Source: Collinsella sp.
Lineage (GTDB): Bacteria; Actinomycetota; Coriobacteriia; Coriobacteriales; Coriobacteriaceae
DNA length: 25,613 nt
Direction: 5' to 3'
NCBI GenBank assembly: GCA_019414465.1
Contig: DXLY01000023.1
Coordinates: forward strand, 1 to 25,613
Each line of letters starts with the position of its first letter. The first letter of the stretch is position 1. Both the position numbers and the translations under genes were made by a program. Below, in pieces: positions 16,461-24,142 of the stretch. A model generated the notes under the pieces. The model was not told the DNA's origin. It was given only the letters and a program-made list of their open reading frames with translations, and searched no databases.

Positions 16461-16493
16461 GGACAAACTTGCGCAAATGTCTATTTATTCAGC

Positions 16494-17744
16494 TTAAATA
16501 CGCTGTTTGGGCTCGGTGACGATGGCTCGAACGATGCGGGGACGATCGGTGAGGTCGTGGACGATACGCACGTCCGAAAGGCCTGCCTGGCGACAGAGCT
16601 CGGCCGCGGCATCGAGGGCGCCCTCGTAGAGCTCGCAGGCAAACAGGCCGCCGGCGCGCAGCATGTAAGGCGCCGCATTGAGCAGGCGGCGGAAGATGTC
16701 CAGGCCGTCGGCACCGCCCTCGAGCGCCAAGTCGGGCTCAAAGTCCTTGACCTCGTGCGGCAGCGAGCGCATGACGCCGGTCGGGATGTAGGGCGGGTTG
16801 GAAACGAGCACGTCGAAGGTGCCCCACTCTTCGCGGGGAATGGAGCTCACCAGGTTGGTGAGACTAAAGGCAACCTCATCTGCCGTGAGGCCGAGCGCGT
16901 CGCGGTTTTTGGTGGCCAGATCGATGGCGCGCGGCTCGATATCGGTGGCGGTGCAGGTAACGTGGCCGCGGCGCTCCCAGGCAAGGGAGAGCGAGATGCA
17001 ACCCGTGCCGCAGCCGACCTCGAGAACGCGGGCAGTGCAGGGCTCGGTTGGGGCAGGCGCAGCGGCATCCTGAGCTAAAGCCGTCTCCTGGTCGGCACCC
17101 TCGATGGCGATGCCGTATTCGTCGAGCTCGGGCTCGGCGGCTTCCGCGGCTTCGGCTTCTGCTGCCTGCGCGGCGGCTTCCTCGGCCTCGCGGTCGGCCA
17201 GCTCCTCGGCATAGGCGCGGCTGCCCAATACGTCGCCGCCTAGCGCCGCCTCATCGGCAGCCGTCAGGTTAGCGGCACGGCGCTCGGCGGCCGCGCGTTC
17301 GTCTGCCAGCGCGGCCTCGGCCTTGCGTGCCTCCTCGACCTCATCGTTCCAAGGCAGCTCCACGCGCTGACGGGCAGCAGCCTCGGGGCTCAGCACCTCG
17401 GCATCCAGATAATTGAGGACTTCCTCGACGAGCATCTCGGTCTCGGGGCGCGGAATGAGCACGCCGGGGGCGCACGCGACGTCGATCATGCGAAACTGCG
17501 TGCTGCCGGTGATGTACTGCAGCGGTTCACCTTTAGCGCGACGAACAACGGCCGCGTGCATGGTCTCGAGCTGCGCCGCATCGAGCGTCTCGTCCATACG
17601 CATATATAAGTCGATGCGCGCCAGACCCGTGGCAGCGCAGAGCAGCCACTCGGCAGAAAGTCGGGGGTGTTCCTCGCCGCGCTCGGCCAGGTACTCCTTG
17701 GTCCACTCGAGACAACGCTTGATGGTCCAGATCTCGTTTGCCAT
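16494..17744 (-). CDS. prmC: Peptide chain release factor N5-glutamine methyltransferase (PrmC/HemK) with large acidic insertion
   Basis: Uses S-adenosylmethionine to methylate the Gln of the GGQ motif of release factors, whose gene prfA is its neighbour. The 416 residues comprise an N-terminal helical domain (about 1-85), GEPLQYITGSTQF and PGVLIPRPETEMLVEEVL (94-111), then a class I methyltransferase domain with VLEVGCGTG (240-248) and the catalytic NPPY (316-319). Typical PrmC is about 280 residues; the excess is a low-complexity, Ala/Glu-rich insert at roughly 114-237, between the end of the substrate-binding linker and the first methyltransferase strand. All catalytic motifs are intact, so the enzyme is probably active. 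The ATG at 17744 has GGGAGG upstream; an earlier in-frame ATG (17819) has no site. Confidence 0.93.
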   Translation of the reverse strand: MANEIWTIKRCLEWTKEYLAERGEEHPRLSAEWLLCAATGLARIDLYMRMDETLDAAQLETMHAAVVRRAKGEPLQYITGSTQFRMIDVACAPGVLIPRPETEMLVEEVLNYLDAEVLSPEAAARQRVELPWNDEVEEARKAEAALADERAAAERRAANLTAADEAALGGDVLGSRAYAEELADREAEEAAAQAAEAEAAEAAEPELDEYGIAIEGADQETALAQDAAAPAPTEPCTARVLEVGCGTGCISLSLAWERRGHVTCTATDIEPRAIDLATKNRDALGLTADEVAFSLTNLVSSIPREEWGTFDVLVSNPPYIPTGVMRSLPHEVKDFEPDLALEGGADGLDIFRRLLNAAPYMLRAGGLFACELYEGALDAAAELCRQAGLSDVRIVHDLTDRPRIVRAIVTEPKQRI

Positions 17745-18170
17745 GGGGTCCTCCCCTCTTAAGCGCCGGGCGGCGCACGAATGTCGGAGCAGATTGTACG
17801 CGAGGCCAGCGCTTGGCAAGGGACGATTGAAGGCGATTATCGAGAATCAGCCCAGAATTTTGCACCGGGCTCGCTCAAAGTGTTCATTCGCCGACGTCTA
17901 GATTTGCATTCGTCAAGCTTTTGGCAAGGTTGCCCCAAAACTAACCAATATCTAACCAAGAACTTGCCAAATCACTTGACGCGCGACCCATCAAAAATCG
18001 CCCCGCGACTTCTTGGACAATTTTTCGAGCAATATTTTCAATTGCAGATGCATGCCGTTAATTGCTTTAAGCAGGTAAGCAGCTCAAAGGCCATCAAAAC
18101 CGATTGAATAACATCTCAAAGCAATGTCCCCAATGACTCCCTACGGATCATTTGACAACCAAGGAAACGC
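17745..18170. other. AT-richer intergenic stretch between prmC and the repeat downstream of prfA
   Basis: No convincing reading frame or RNA gene was seen in this 426-base stretch, which is poorer in GC than the genes around it. It holds a candidate prmC promoter (17793-17819), a GGCAA-GG-TTGCC hairpin near 17923 and two near-identical TAACCAA units about 12 bases apart (17942-17960). It also holds a 13-base motif, GTCCCCAATGACT (18126-18138), that occurs in opposite orientation beside repeat copy 3. Confidence 0.55.
17793..17819 (-). promoter_or_regulatory. Candidate prmC promoter
   Basis: On the minus strand, TTGCCA and TACAAT lie 15 bases apart, about 50 bases before the prmC start. The spacing is short and this is tentative, but the -10 box matches that of the ATP synthase candidate promoter. 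It would restart transcription after the repeat element ends the prfA transcript. Confidence 0.35.
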
Positions 18171-18302
18171 CGATGTTTTGGCAATGCCAGCGAGCGACGT
18201 CCAGAGCGAACAAGTTGGCATGAAAAAGGCAAGGCATAGACCTTCTGGTCATGCCTTGCCTTTTGAATGACAAATTGTCGCTCTGGACGGCGCGCAGCGT
18301 CG
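18171..18302. repeat. Interspersed palindromic repeat, copy 2 (likely bidirectional terminator)
   Basis: It has the same architecture as the other copies: a left arm CGATGTTTTGGCAATGCC (shared with copy 3), GCGAGCGACGTCCAGAGCG, an inner hairpin AAAAAGGCAAGGCAT with ATGCCTTGCCTTTT around GACCTTCTGGTC, and a right arm CGCTCTGGACGGCGCGCAGC. A second hairpin (TCCGCCGTTC with GAACGGCGGA, 18308-18331) joins it to the prfA stop codon at 18334. It separates prfA from prmC, so these genes may not share one transcript. Confidence 0.9.
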
Positions 18303-18333
18303 GCTGGTCCGCCGTTCGGTAGAACGGCGGAAC

Positions 18334-19401
18334 TTAGACTGCCTGCGCCAGCTTCTCGGCTCGCTCGGCGGCGGCGAGTGCCTCGATCACGGTGCCGAGC
18401 TGATCGCCCAGAAGGACGCCGTTGTAGGTGGAGTTGAAGCCGATGCGGTGATCGGTCACGCGGTCCTGGGGCTGGTTGTAGGTACGGATCTTCTCGGAAC
18501 GGTTGCCATGGCCGATCTGGCTCTGGCGCTCGGCACCAAGCTCTGCTTGCTGCTTCTCGAGCTCCATCTCGTACAGACGGGCACGCAGCATCTGCATGCA
18601 GACCTCGCGGTTCTGGATCTGGGAACGCTGCTCCTGCGACTGCACCACGGTGTTGGTGGGCAGGTGGGTGATGCGCACGGCGGAGTAGGTGGTGTTAACG
18701 CACTGACCGCCAGGGCCGGAGGCGCAGTAGGTGTCGATGCGCAGGTCGGACTGGTTGATCTGGACGTCGATTTCCTCGGCCTCGGGAAGCACGGCGACGG
18801 TAGCCGTTGAAGTCTGGATGCGGCCCTGGGACTCGGTCTTGGGAACGCGCTGGACACGGTGCACGCCGGACTCGTACTTCATAACGGAGTAGACGCGGTC
18901 GCCCTCGACCTTGAACTCAATGGACTTAAAGCCGCCGGCCTCGCTGGGGCTGGAATCGAGCACGGTGGTCTTCCAGCCGCGCGACTCGCAAAAGCGCTGA
19001 TACATCTTGTACAGGTCGCCGGCGAAGATGGCCGCCTCGTCGCCACCGGCAGCGGAGCGGATCTCGACGATGGTGTTCTTGTCGTCGTTGGGGTCGCTCG
19101 GGATGAGCATGTACTTGATGTCTTCCTCGAGTTGGGGGAGCTTGGCCTCGTTTTCGGAGATGTCCATCTGGAGCATCTCCTTCTCATCGGCATCGGTGGT
19201 ATCGTGCAGCATTTCCTTGGCGGCCTCGATGTCATCGAGTGCGCCGATGTACTCGCGCGAGGCGGCGATGAGGTCGGACTGGTGCGCGTACTCCTTGTTG
19301 AGACGCGTGAACTCCTTAATATCGGAGGCGACGGCCGGGTCGGAGAGCTTCTTCTCGAGCTCCTCGTAGGCCTTGATGATCTTTTCGAGCTTGTCGCGCA
19401 T
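18334..19401 (-). CDS. prfA: Peptide chain release factor 1
   Basis: Reads UAA and UAG stop codons and triggers release of the finished protein. The 355-residue protein has the GGQ motif in SGPGGQCVNTTYSAV (231-233) and the stop-codon-reading tripeptide Pro-Lys-Thr (187-189, in RVPKTESQGR), which fits the P-x-T of RF1 and not the Ser-Pro-Phe of RF2. No programmed frameshift site is seen, also as expected for RF1. GGQ is the substrate of the nearby PrmC. The ATG has AAGGAG upstream. Upstream (19402-19646) lies a 245-base leader in which no clear promoter was identified. Confidence 0.97.
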   Translation of the reverse strand: MRDKLEKIIKAYEELEKKLSDPAVASDIKEFTRLNKEYAHQSDLIAASREYIGALDDIEAAKEMLHDTTDADEKEMLQMDISENEAKLPQLEEDIKYMLIPSDPNDDKNTIVEIRSAAGGDEAAIFAGDLYKMYQRFCESRGWKTTVLDSSPSEAGGFKSIEFKVEGDRVYSVMKYESGVHRVQRVPKTESQGRIQTSTATVAVLPEAEEIDVQINQSDLRIDTYCASGPGGQCVNTTYSAVRITHLPTNTVVQSQEQRSQIQNREVCMQMLRARLYEMELEKQQAELGAERQSQIGHGNRSEKIRTYNQPQDRVTDHRIGFNSTYNGVLLGDQLGTVIEALAAAERAEKLAQAV

Positions 19402-19598
19402 GGCGGGACTCCTTTATATGCGTGAAGGTGAAAATCGGCAGAATTGATGGGGCGCGGGGCGCCGCTGCGGGGGTAAGCCCAGCTAGAACATGTCGATCTT
19501 CAGATACATGCGCATCCCTTCGCGTATGGGGTACATAATTGCGGTCTAACCCATATATGATAGCGTGCGCAGGCAAACCTGCATATAACCCGCACGGA

Positions 19599-19631
19599 TT
19601 GGTGCAAACAAACCTGACCCCATTGCACCAA
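19599..19631. repeat. 33-bp inverted repeat upstream of prfA, downstream of the M20 peptidase gene
   Basis: TTGGTGCAA and TTGCACCAA form a 9-bp perfect stem around a 15-base loop (ACAAACCTGACCCCA). It lies 15 bases past the peptidase stop codon. There is no T run directly after the stem on the minus strand, so it is a doubtful terminator; it could be an operator or a short repeat. Confidence 0.55.
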
Positions 19632-19646
19632 GAGCTTGCTTTTTGG

Positions 19647-21062
19647 CTAGAGCGTTTGGAGTAGAGCGACGAGGAAGCGGATGCCCTGGAGGTAGGCGCG
19701 GCGGGTGATGCGCTCGTTGGTGCCGTGGACGCCGCGATCACACTCGTCGTCATCAGCCACAAAGGCCGAGAAGCGAATGCACTCAGGGCAAATGTGCTGG
19801 TAGTTGGCAGCGTCGGTCGCACCGATCACGGTCGAGGGCACAATTGCCACTGGCTCGAATGATCCATTTTCCTCCGTCCCCTTTGGATCACGGAAATAGC
19901 GGGCGGCGATGGAGCGAACCGCCTCGAGGCCGGGACCACCGATGCGCGGGGACGGCGAGGGTTCGGAGCTGCCGGGGCCTAGCTCCACTTCGACACGACC
20001 GGCAAGGTCCGCCCCGGCAACCGCCTCACGGCAGCGCGCCACAACGTCGGCCACGCTCGTGCCCTCGAGCATGCGGAAGTTGATGTTGGCCCACATATCC
20101 TGCGGCATTACGTTGGCGCCGGTGCTGCCACCCTCGATCTGCGTGGGTGCGCAGGTGGTCGTCACCAGCGGATAGAGCTTCTTGCTGGCGAGGCAATCGC
20201 GGACAATGGCGCCCCCGTTGGCGGCAATTTCATCCGCCGTGTAGAGCCCCAGCTCGACGAGCTGGGCGGCAAGCAAGTCGGTCACGCGCGTCGGCCACTC
20301 GATATCGCAGATTGCGGTGATGGCACGGCTGAGCACCTCGAGCGACGTGCCGCCGTAGGGGTTAGAAGAATGTCCACCCTCACTCTTCGTCTTGAGCACG
20401 ATATCGGCATAGCCCTTCTCCGCGAGGTCGGCGTGCATGAGCCAACCCTCGCCCGCGCTGTACTCGGCATCCGAAACGATGCGGTAGTCGCCCTCGTCGA
20501 TCAGGAACTCGAGCTCAACACCGCGCTCCTCGAGCGCTCGGCCGATGGCGCCTGCGCCGTACTGCGTCGTCTCCTCGTCCTGGCCAAAAGCCAGCAGCAG
20601 CGTGCGCTCATGCTCCCAACCGTGCGCGAGCGCATACTCGACAGCCTCGAGAATGCCTGCGACCTGGTCCTTCATGTCGATCGCTCCACGGCCCCAGATG
20701 TAGGTGTCGTCCACGTGCCCGCTAAAGGGGTCGTGCGTCCAGTCGGCCTCGGTACCCGGCACCACGGGAACCACATCCATGTGGCCCATGAGCATAACGG
20801 GCTTAAGAGCCAGATCGCTGCCGGCAAGCGTCACCAACAGCGAGTGATCGATAAGCTCGACCTCGCCCGCCGCAAATACATGCGGCCAGGCCTGCTGCAT
20901 ATAGGCGCGCAGGTCGTCGAAGGGCCGCCAGTCCACCGCCTCGGCATCCATGCTCGAGATAGTCGGAAACGACAGCACGCGGCCCAAGCGCTCGCACGCG
21001 CCTGCCTCGTCTATATCGGCAAAATCGTCCTCATGCGCAAAGAAGCGCCAAACCTCGGCCAT
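19647..21062 (-). CDS. M20-family metallopeptidase (carboxypeptidase S-like)
   Basis: A 471-residue zinc peptidase or amidase. Visible M20 metal and catalytic motifs are GHMDVVP (His94, Asp96), GRGAIDMKD (bridging Asp129), GQDEETTQ (catalytic Glu163, metal Glu164), LIDEGD and, near the end, GVHGTNERI with the last metal His. A dimerisation domain with SEGGHSSNP lies in the middle. The arrangement fits the carboxypeptidase S/PM20D1-like branch rather than PepT or DapE. No signal peptide is seen, so it is probably cytosolic. It follows the amino-acid ABC transporter genes on the same strand after 72 bases containing a GGCCGC hairpin (21089-21109), so it may process what that transporter brings in. 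Substrate unknown. Confidence 0.88.
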   Translation of the reverse strand: MAEVWRFFAHEDDFADIDEAGACERLGRVLSFPTISSMDAEAVDWRPFDDLRAYMQQAWPHVFAAGEVELIDHSLLVTLAGSDLALKPVMLMGHMDVVPVVPGTEADWTHDPFSGHVDDTYIWGRGAIDMKDQVAGILEAVEYALAHGWEHERTLLLAFGQDEETTQYGAGAIGRALEERGVELEFLIDEGDYRIVSDAEYSAGEGWLMHADLAEKGYADIVLKTKSEGGHSSNPYGGTSLEVLSRAITAICDIEWPTRVTDLLAAQLVELGLYTADEIAANGGAIVRDCLASKKLYPLVTTTCAPTQIEGGSTGANVMPQDMWANINFRMLEGTSVADVVARCREAVAGADLAGRVEVELGPGSSEPSPSPRIGGPGLEAVRSIAARYFRDPKGTEENGSFEPVAIVPSTVIGATDAANYQHICPECIRFSAFVADDDECDRGVHGTNERITRRAYLQGIRFLVALLQTL

Positions 21063-21088
21063 GACATCCTTTCGATTGTGGCGACAAA

Positions 21089-21109
21089 GGCCGCCCCACG
21101 GGAGCGGCC
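21089..21109 (-). terminator. Hairpin between the ABC ATPase and M20 peptidase genes
   Basis: This hairpin lies in the 72-base gap upstream of the peptidase start, and the ATPase gene ends at 21135. GGCCGC pairs with GCGGCC around a short CCC/GGG-containing loop, and on the minus strand it is followed by only TTTG. It is a weak terminator at best, more likely lowering than stopping read-through into the peptidase gene. Confidence 0.4.
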
Positions 21110-21134
21110 CTGCAACGCAAGAGTTTGCGGTCGG

Positions 21135-21920
21135 TTATTTGTCCTCCAGATAACGAGAGAGGAACTCGCGCGTGCGCTGGTGCTTGGGGTTGCCGAAGAG
21201 CTCGGCCGGCGCGGCGTCCTCGAGCACCACGCCCTTGTCCATAAAGACCACGCGGTCGGACACGGTTCGGGCAAAGGCCATCTCGTGCGTGACGACGACC
21301 ATGGTCATGCCGTCGGCCGCAAGCTTGCGCATGACCTCGAGCACCTCTCCCACGATCTCGGGGTCGAGTGCGGAGGTCGGCTCGTCGAACAGCATGATCT
21401 GCGGATTCATGCACAGGGCGCGCGCGATGGCCACGCGCTGCTTTTGGCCACCGGATAGGCGGCCCACGGCGGCGTGCGCGAACTTTTCGAGCCCCACGCT
21501 CGTCAGATGCTCCATCGCGACCTTCTCGGCCTCGGCCTTGCTCATCTTTTTGAGCGTGACGGGCGCGAGCGTGCAGTTGTCGAGCACGTCCATGTTGTTG
21601 AACAGGTTAAAGCCCTGGAACACCATGCCGATGTCCTCGCGGAGTTTATTGATATTGCAGCGCTCGGCCGTAAGGTCCTGGCCGTGGAACCAGATGTGGC
21701 CCGCGTCCGGGGTCTCGAGCAGGTTGAGACAGCGCAGGAAGGTCGACTTGCCCGAGCCCGAGGCGCCGATAATGGTGACGACCTCGCCGGGGTTAACGGA
21801 CAGGTCGATGCCCTTGAGCACCTCGAGCGAGCCAAAGCTCTTGCGCAGGCCCTCGACGCGGATAAGCGGCTCATTGGTCTGTGCGGCGGCCGCGGTGCCG
21901 GTAGTGGCGATATCTGCCAT
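21135..21920 (-). CDS. Polar amino-acid ABC transporter ATP-binding protein
   Basis: Cytosolic motor subunit of an importer of the HisP/GlnQ/ArtP type. The 261 residues show Walker A GASGSGKST (52-60), the Q-loop Gln102 in VFQGFNLF, the signature LSGGQKQR (155-162), Walker B IMLFDEPTSALDPE (175-188) and the switch His in VTHEMAFA. A 17-residue Ala/Thr-rich N-terminus precedes the domain. The ATG at 21920 has GAGGAG seven bases upstream; the in-frame extension to 21995 overlaps the permease gene and was rejected. It is third in the operon, 22 bases after the permease gene. Confidence 0.95.
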   Translation of the reverse strand: MADIATTGTAAAAQTNEPLIRVEGLRKSFGSLEVLKGIDLSVNPGEVVTIIGASGSGKSTFLRCLNLLETPDAGHIWFHGQDLTAERCNINKLREDIGMVFQGFNLFNNMDVLDNCTLAPVTLKKMSKAEAEKVAMEHLTSVGLEKFAHAAVGRLSGGQKQRVAIARALCMNPQIMLFDEPTSALDPEIVGEVLEVMRKLAADGMTMVVVTHEMAFARTVSDRVVFMDKGVVLEDAAPAELFGNPKHQRTREFLSRYLEDK

Positions 21921-21942
21921 GATGATTCTCCTCGTCTTGAGC

Positions 21943-23091
21943 CTAGTTGGAGCTGGGCAGCGTTGCCGGGGCCTCGGCGCCGAGCTTTTTGCCAAAGGCC
22001 TCGAGCAGGCGGCTCGCCACGAGCGTCAGGATCAGGTAGACCACGAGCGCCACGCAGTAGACCTCCATCTGGCGATAGTACACGCCGGCGACGGTGGTGG
22101 TGGCGTACATGAGGTCGAACACGCCGATGACCGAAAGCACCGACGAATCCTTGATGTTGATGATGAGCTCGTTGGTGAGTGCGGGGATCGCGTTTTTAAT
22201 ACCCTGGGGGAACACGACCTTGCGCATGGCCTGCCACTGCGACAGACCCAGCGAGCGCGCCGCCTCGGCCTGGCCGGGATCGATGGACTCGATGCCGCCG
22301 CGCAGGACCTCCATCATGTAGGCGGTGGAGTTGAGCGAGATGGTGACAAGGCCGGCGGTGAAGGTACTCCAAATCTGGTTGGCTTGAGCGGTCTCGAAGC
22401 CCATGCCGCGCAAAACGGTGAAGCCCGCGTAATAGATGAGCAGGCCCTGGACCATCATGGGCGTGCCGCGCACGATGGTGGAGTAGATGGTCGCAAAGCC
22501 GCGGCCGATACTCTTAAAGAAGCGCACCAGGTCGTTGTCCACGCGATCGAAGGTCTGAATACGCAGGAACACAAAGAGCAGCGCCAGGAAGAATGCGATG
22601 ACGGTGCCGAAGGTGGCAAGCGCGATGGTGATCTCGATACCGCGGATGAAGAAGTCCCCGCTCTTGTAGGTCATGTAGACCAGGCTTGACAAAAAGTCGC
22701 TGGGGTTGGAGTCCGAGACAATACTCACCTGCACCAGGTCGATAAACGACATGACGCAGCGGTCCACGAAAAAGATCACCGCGATGGCGACCACGACGTA
22801 GCTGCCCAGGCGCGCAGCGTGACGGCAACGCTCGGATGCAAACGGCGACTTTTCGCGATAGTCGCTCCAGTGCATGAGCTTGGTGACCAGCGCCGCCGCC
22901 GACACGACGAGCCAGGCCCAAAGGATTGCCCAGAGGCAATCTTGGCACACGCCCGTAGGCGCCAAGAAGCTCAGCGGCGTAGGGTTGCGTTGGCTAAACG
23001 CCAGGCCGAGCGCCGCGATAACGCTCGTGCCCAGGTACACATAACGGTGGTCGGCCTTGATAAAGGAGGCCAGACGATTGATGGTTTTCAT
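21943..23091 (-). CDS. Polar amino-acid ABC transporter permease with extended N-terminus
   Basis: Membrane subunit of the HisM/GlnP/ArtQ class. The 382 residues contain the usual permease domain at about 147-370, with ITIALATFGTVIAFFLALLF as its first helix, RGTPMMVQGLLIYY (208-221), and the EAA loop EAARSLGLSQWQAMRKVVFPQG (276-297) that meets the ATPase. Typical family members have 215-240 residues. The extra ~145 N-terminal residues hold about three more hydrophobic segments (near 18-32, 52-73, 95-116) and a Cys-x-x-Cys at 49-52. It starts with GGAGG four bases upstream, nine bases after the binding-protein gene. Only one permease gene is present, so it probably acts as a homodimer. Confidence 0.92.
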   Translation of the reverse strand: MKTINRLASFIKADHRYVYLGTSVIAALGLAFSQRNPTPLSFLAPTGVCQDCLWAILWAWLVVSAAALVTKLMHWSDYREKSPFASERCRHAARLGSYVVVAIAVIFFVDRCVMSFIDLVQVSIVSDSNPSDFLSSLVYMTYKSGDFFIRGIEITIALATFGTVIAFFLALLFVFLRIQTFDRVDNDLVRFFKSIGRGFATIYSTIVRGTPMMVQGLLIYYAGFTVLRGMGFETAQANQIWSTFTAGLVTISLNSTAYMMEVLRGGIESIDPGQAEAARSLGLSQWQAMRKVVFPQGIKNAIPALTNELIINIKDSSVLSVIGVFDLMYATTTVAGVYYRQMEVYCVALVVYLILTLVASRLLEAFGKKLGAEAPATLPSSN

Positions 23092-23100
23092 GCTGCCTCC

Positions 23101-24027
23101 CTATGCCGGCTGACGGTCGAGACACGCGTCCCACATTTGGTCGCGCTCCTCTTGGCTAATGCCCTTGAGTGTCTTGTCGATGAGCTTAAGGAGCTTGTCC
23201 GAACCCTTGCGGCAGCCGACGTTTGCCGCGACCTCCTGCTTAAAGCCCTCGCCCTCGGCAAAATGAATGGGGACGATGCCCGGGTTTTGGGCCATATAGC
23301 CCTTCTCGTTCTCGGTGTTGTAGGTCACGGCGTCGCAGGTGCCCTGCAGCAGGTTCGAAAATACCGTGGGGACGGAGTCGACCGGGTTCTTGTGCACAAC
23401 GCCCGGAATCTCGTCGATGACGGTATCGAGCATGGTGTCCTTTTGGCCGAGGACCGTAGCGCCGCTAAAGTCGCTGAGCTTGGTCGCATTCTGGTAGGGC
23501 GAGCCCTCTTTTACGAACAGGCCAAAGTAGCCGATAAAGTACGGATCGGAAAATCCGACGGACTCCTCACGCTCGGGCGTTGCGCTCATGCCGGCGATGA
23601 TGAGGTCGATCTGGCCGTTGTTGAGCGAATCGATGAGGCCCGAGAAGCTCTGCTTGACGGCAACGGGCTCGCCGCCGAGGGCCTTGCAGACGATCTTGGC
23701 GATCTGCACGTCGTAGCCATCGGCGTAGGCTCCCTGCACGTTGTCGATGGGAATGGTGAACTCGCTGGCCTCGGAGACCTGCCAGTTGTACGGGGCGTAG
23801 GCCGCCTCCATACCGATGCGGATCTTGTCCTTGCCGATCACGGAATCGGACAGGTCGTCGCGACCGCCGCCCGTCGTGGGCTGAACCACCTTGAGCGTGG
23901 AGGGGCGCTGGCAGCCGGCGAGCGCGCCGGCGACGACGGAAGCGCTCGCAGCGAGAGCGCTACCCAAAAAGATGCGGCGGCTGCATACCGGCTGTGGATG
24001 CGCGTCGCGTTGATGGGGAGAATGCAT
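23101..24027 (-). CDS. Amino-acid ABC transporter substrate-binding lipoprotein (Tat-type signal)
   Basis: Family 3 (GlnH/HisJ/ArtJ-like) extracellular binding protein, 308 residues. The N-terminus has a twin-arginine motif SRRIFLG (16-22), a hydrophobic stretch and a lipobox LAGC, so the mature protein would be lipidated on Cys39 and probably exported folded by Tat. Domain motifs are IRIGMEAAYAPYNW (ligand entry), GYDVQIAKIVCKAL, DLIIAGMSATPEREESVGFS and the hinge GTCDAVTYN. The ATG at 24027 has AAGG upstream; an in-frame ATG at 24099 would put a non-signal stretch in front of the Tat motif. It is first in the transporter operon. Which amino acid is bound is not visible. Confidence 0.93.
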   Translation of the reverse strand: MHSPHQRDAHPQPVCSRRIFLGSALAASASVVAGALAGCQRPSTLKVVQPTTGGGRDDLSDSVIGKDKIRIGMEAAYAPYNWQVSEASEFTIPIDNVQGAYADGYDVQIAKIVCKALGGEPVAVKQSFSGLIDSLNNGQIDLIIAGMSATPEREESVGFSDPYFIGYFGLFVKEGSPYQNATKLSDFSGATVLGQKDTMLDTVIDEIPGVVHKNPVDSVPTVFSNLLQGTCDAVTYNTENEKGYMAQNPGIVPIHFAEGEGFKQEVAANVGCRKGSDKLLKLIDKTLKGISQEERDQMWDACLDRQPA

Positions 24028-24142
24028 AATCTGCCTTCCCTGTTGAATCGTATGCTGACGACTTAACAGGATATACGCCAGCGACCAGCAGTGCAGCACA
24101 AGCTCGAAAAATTAATAGACACATGGTAGTCATTGGGGACGT

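Noticed and set aside
21172..22689. Plus-strand open frame opposite the ABC ATPase and permease genes
   Set aside because: It spans two genes with clear ABC transporter motifs; its own sequence is low-complexity and unassignable.
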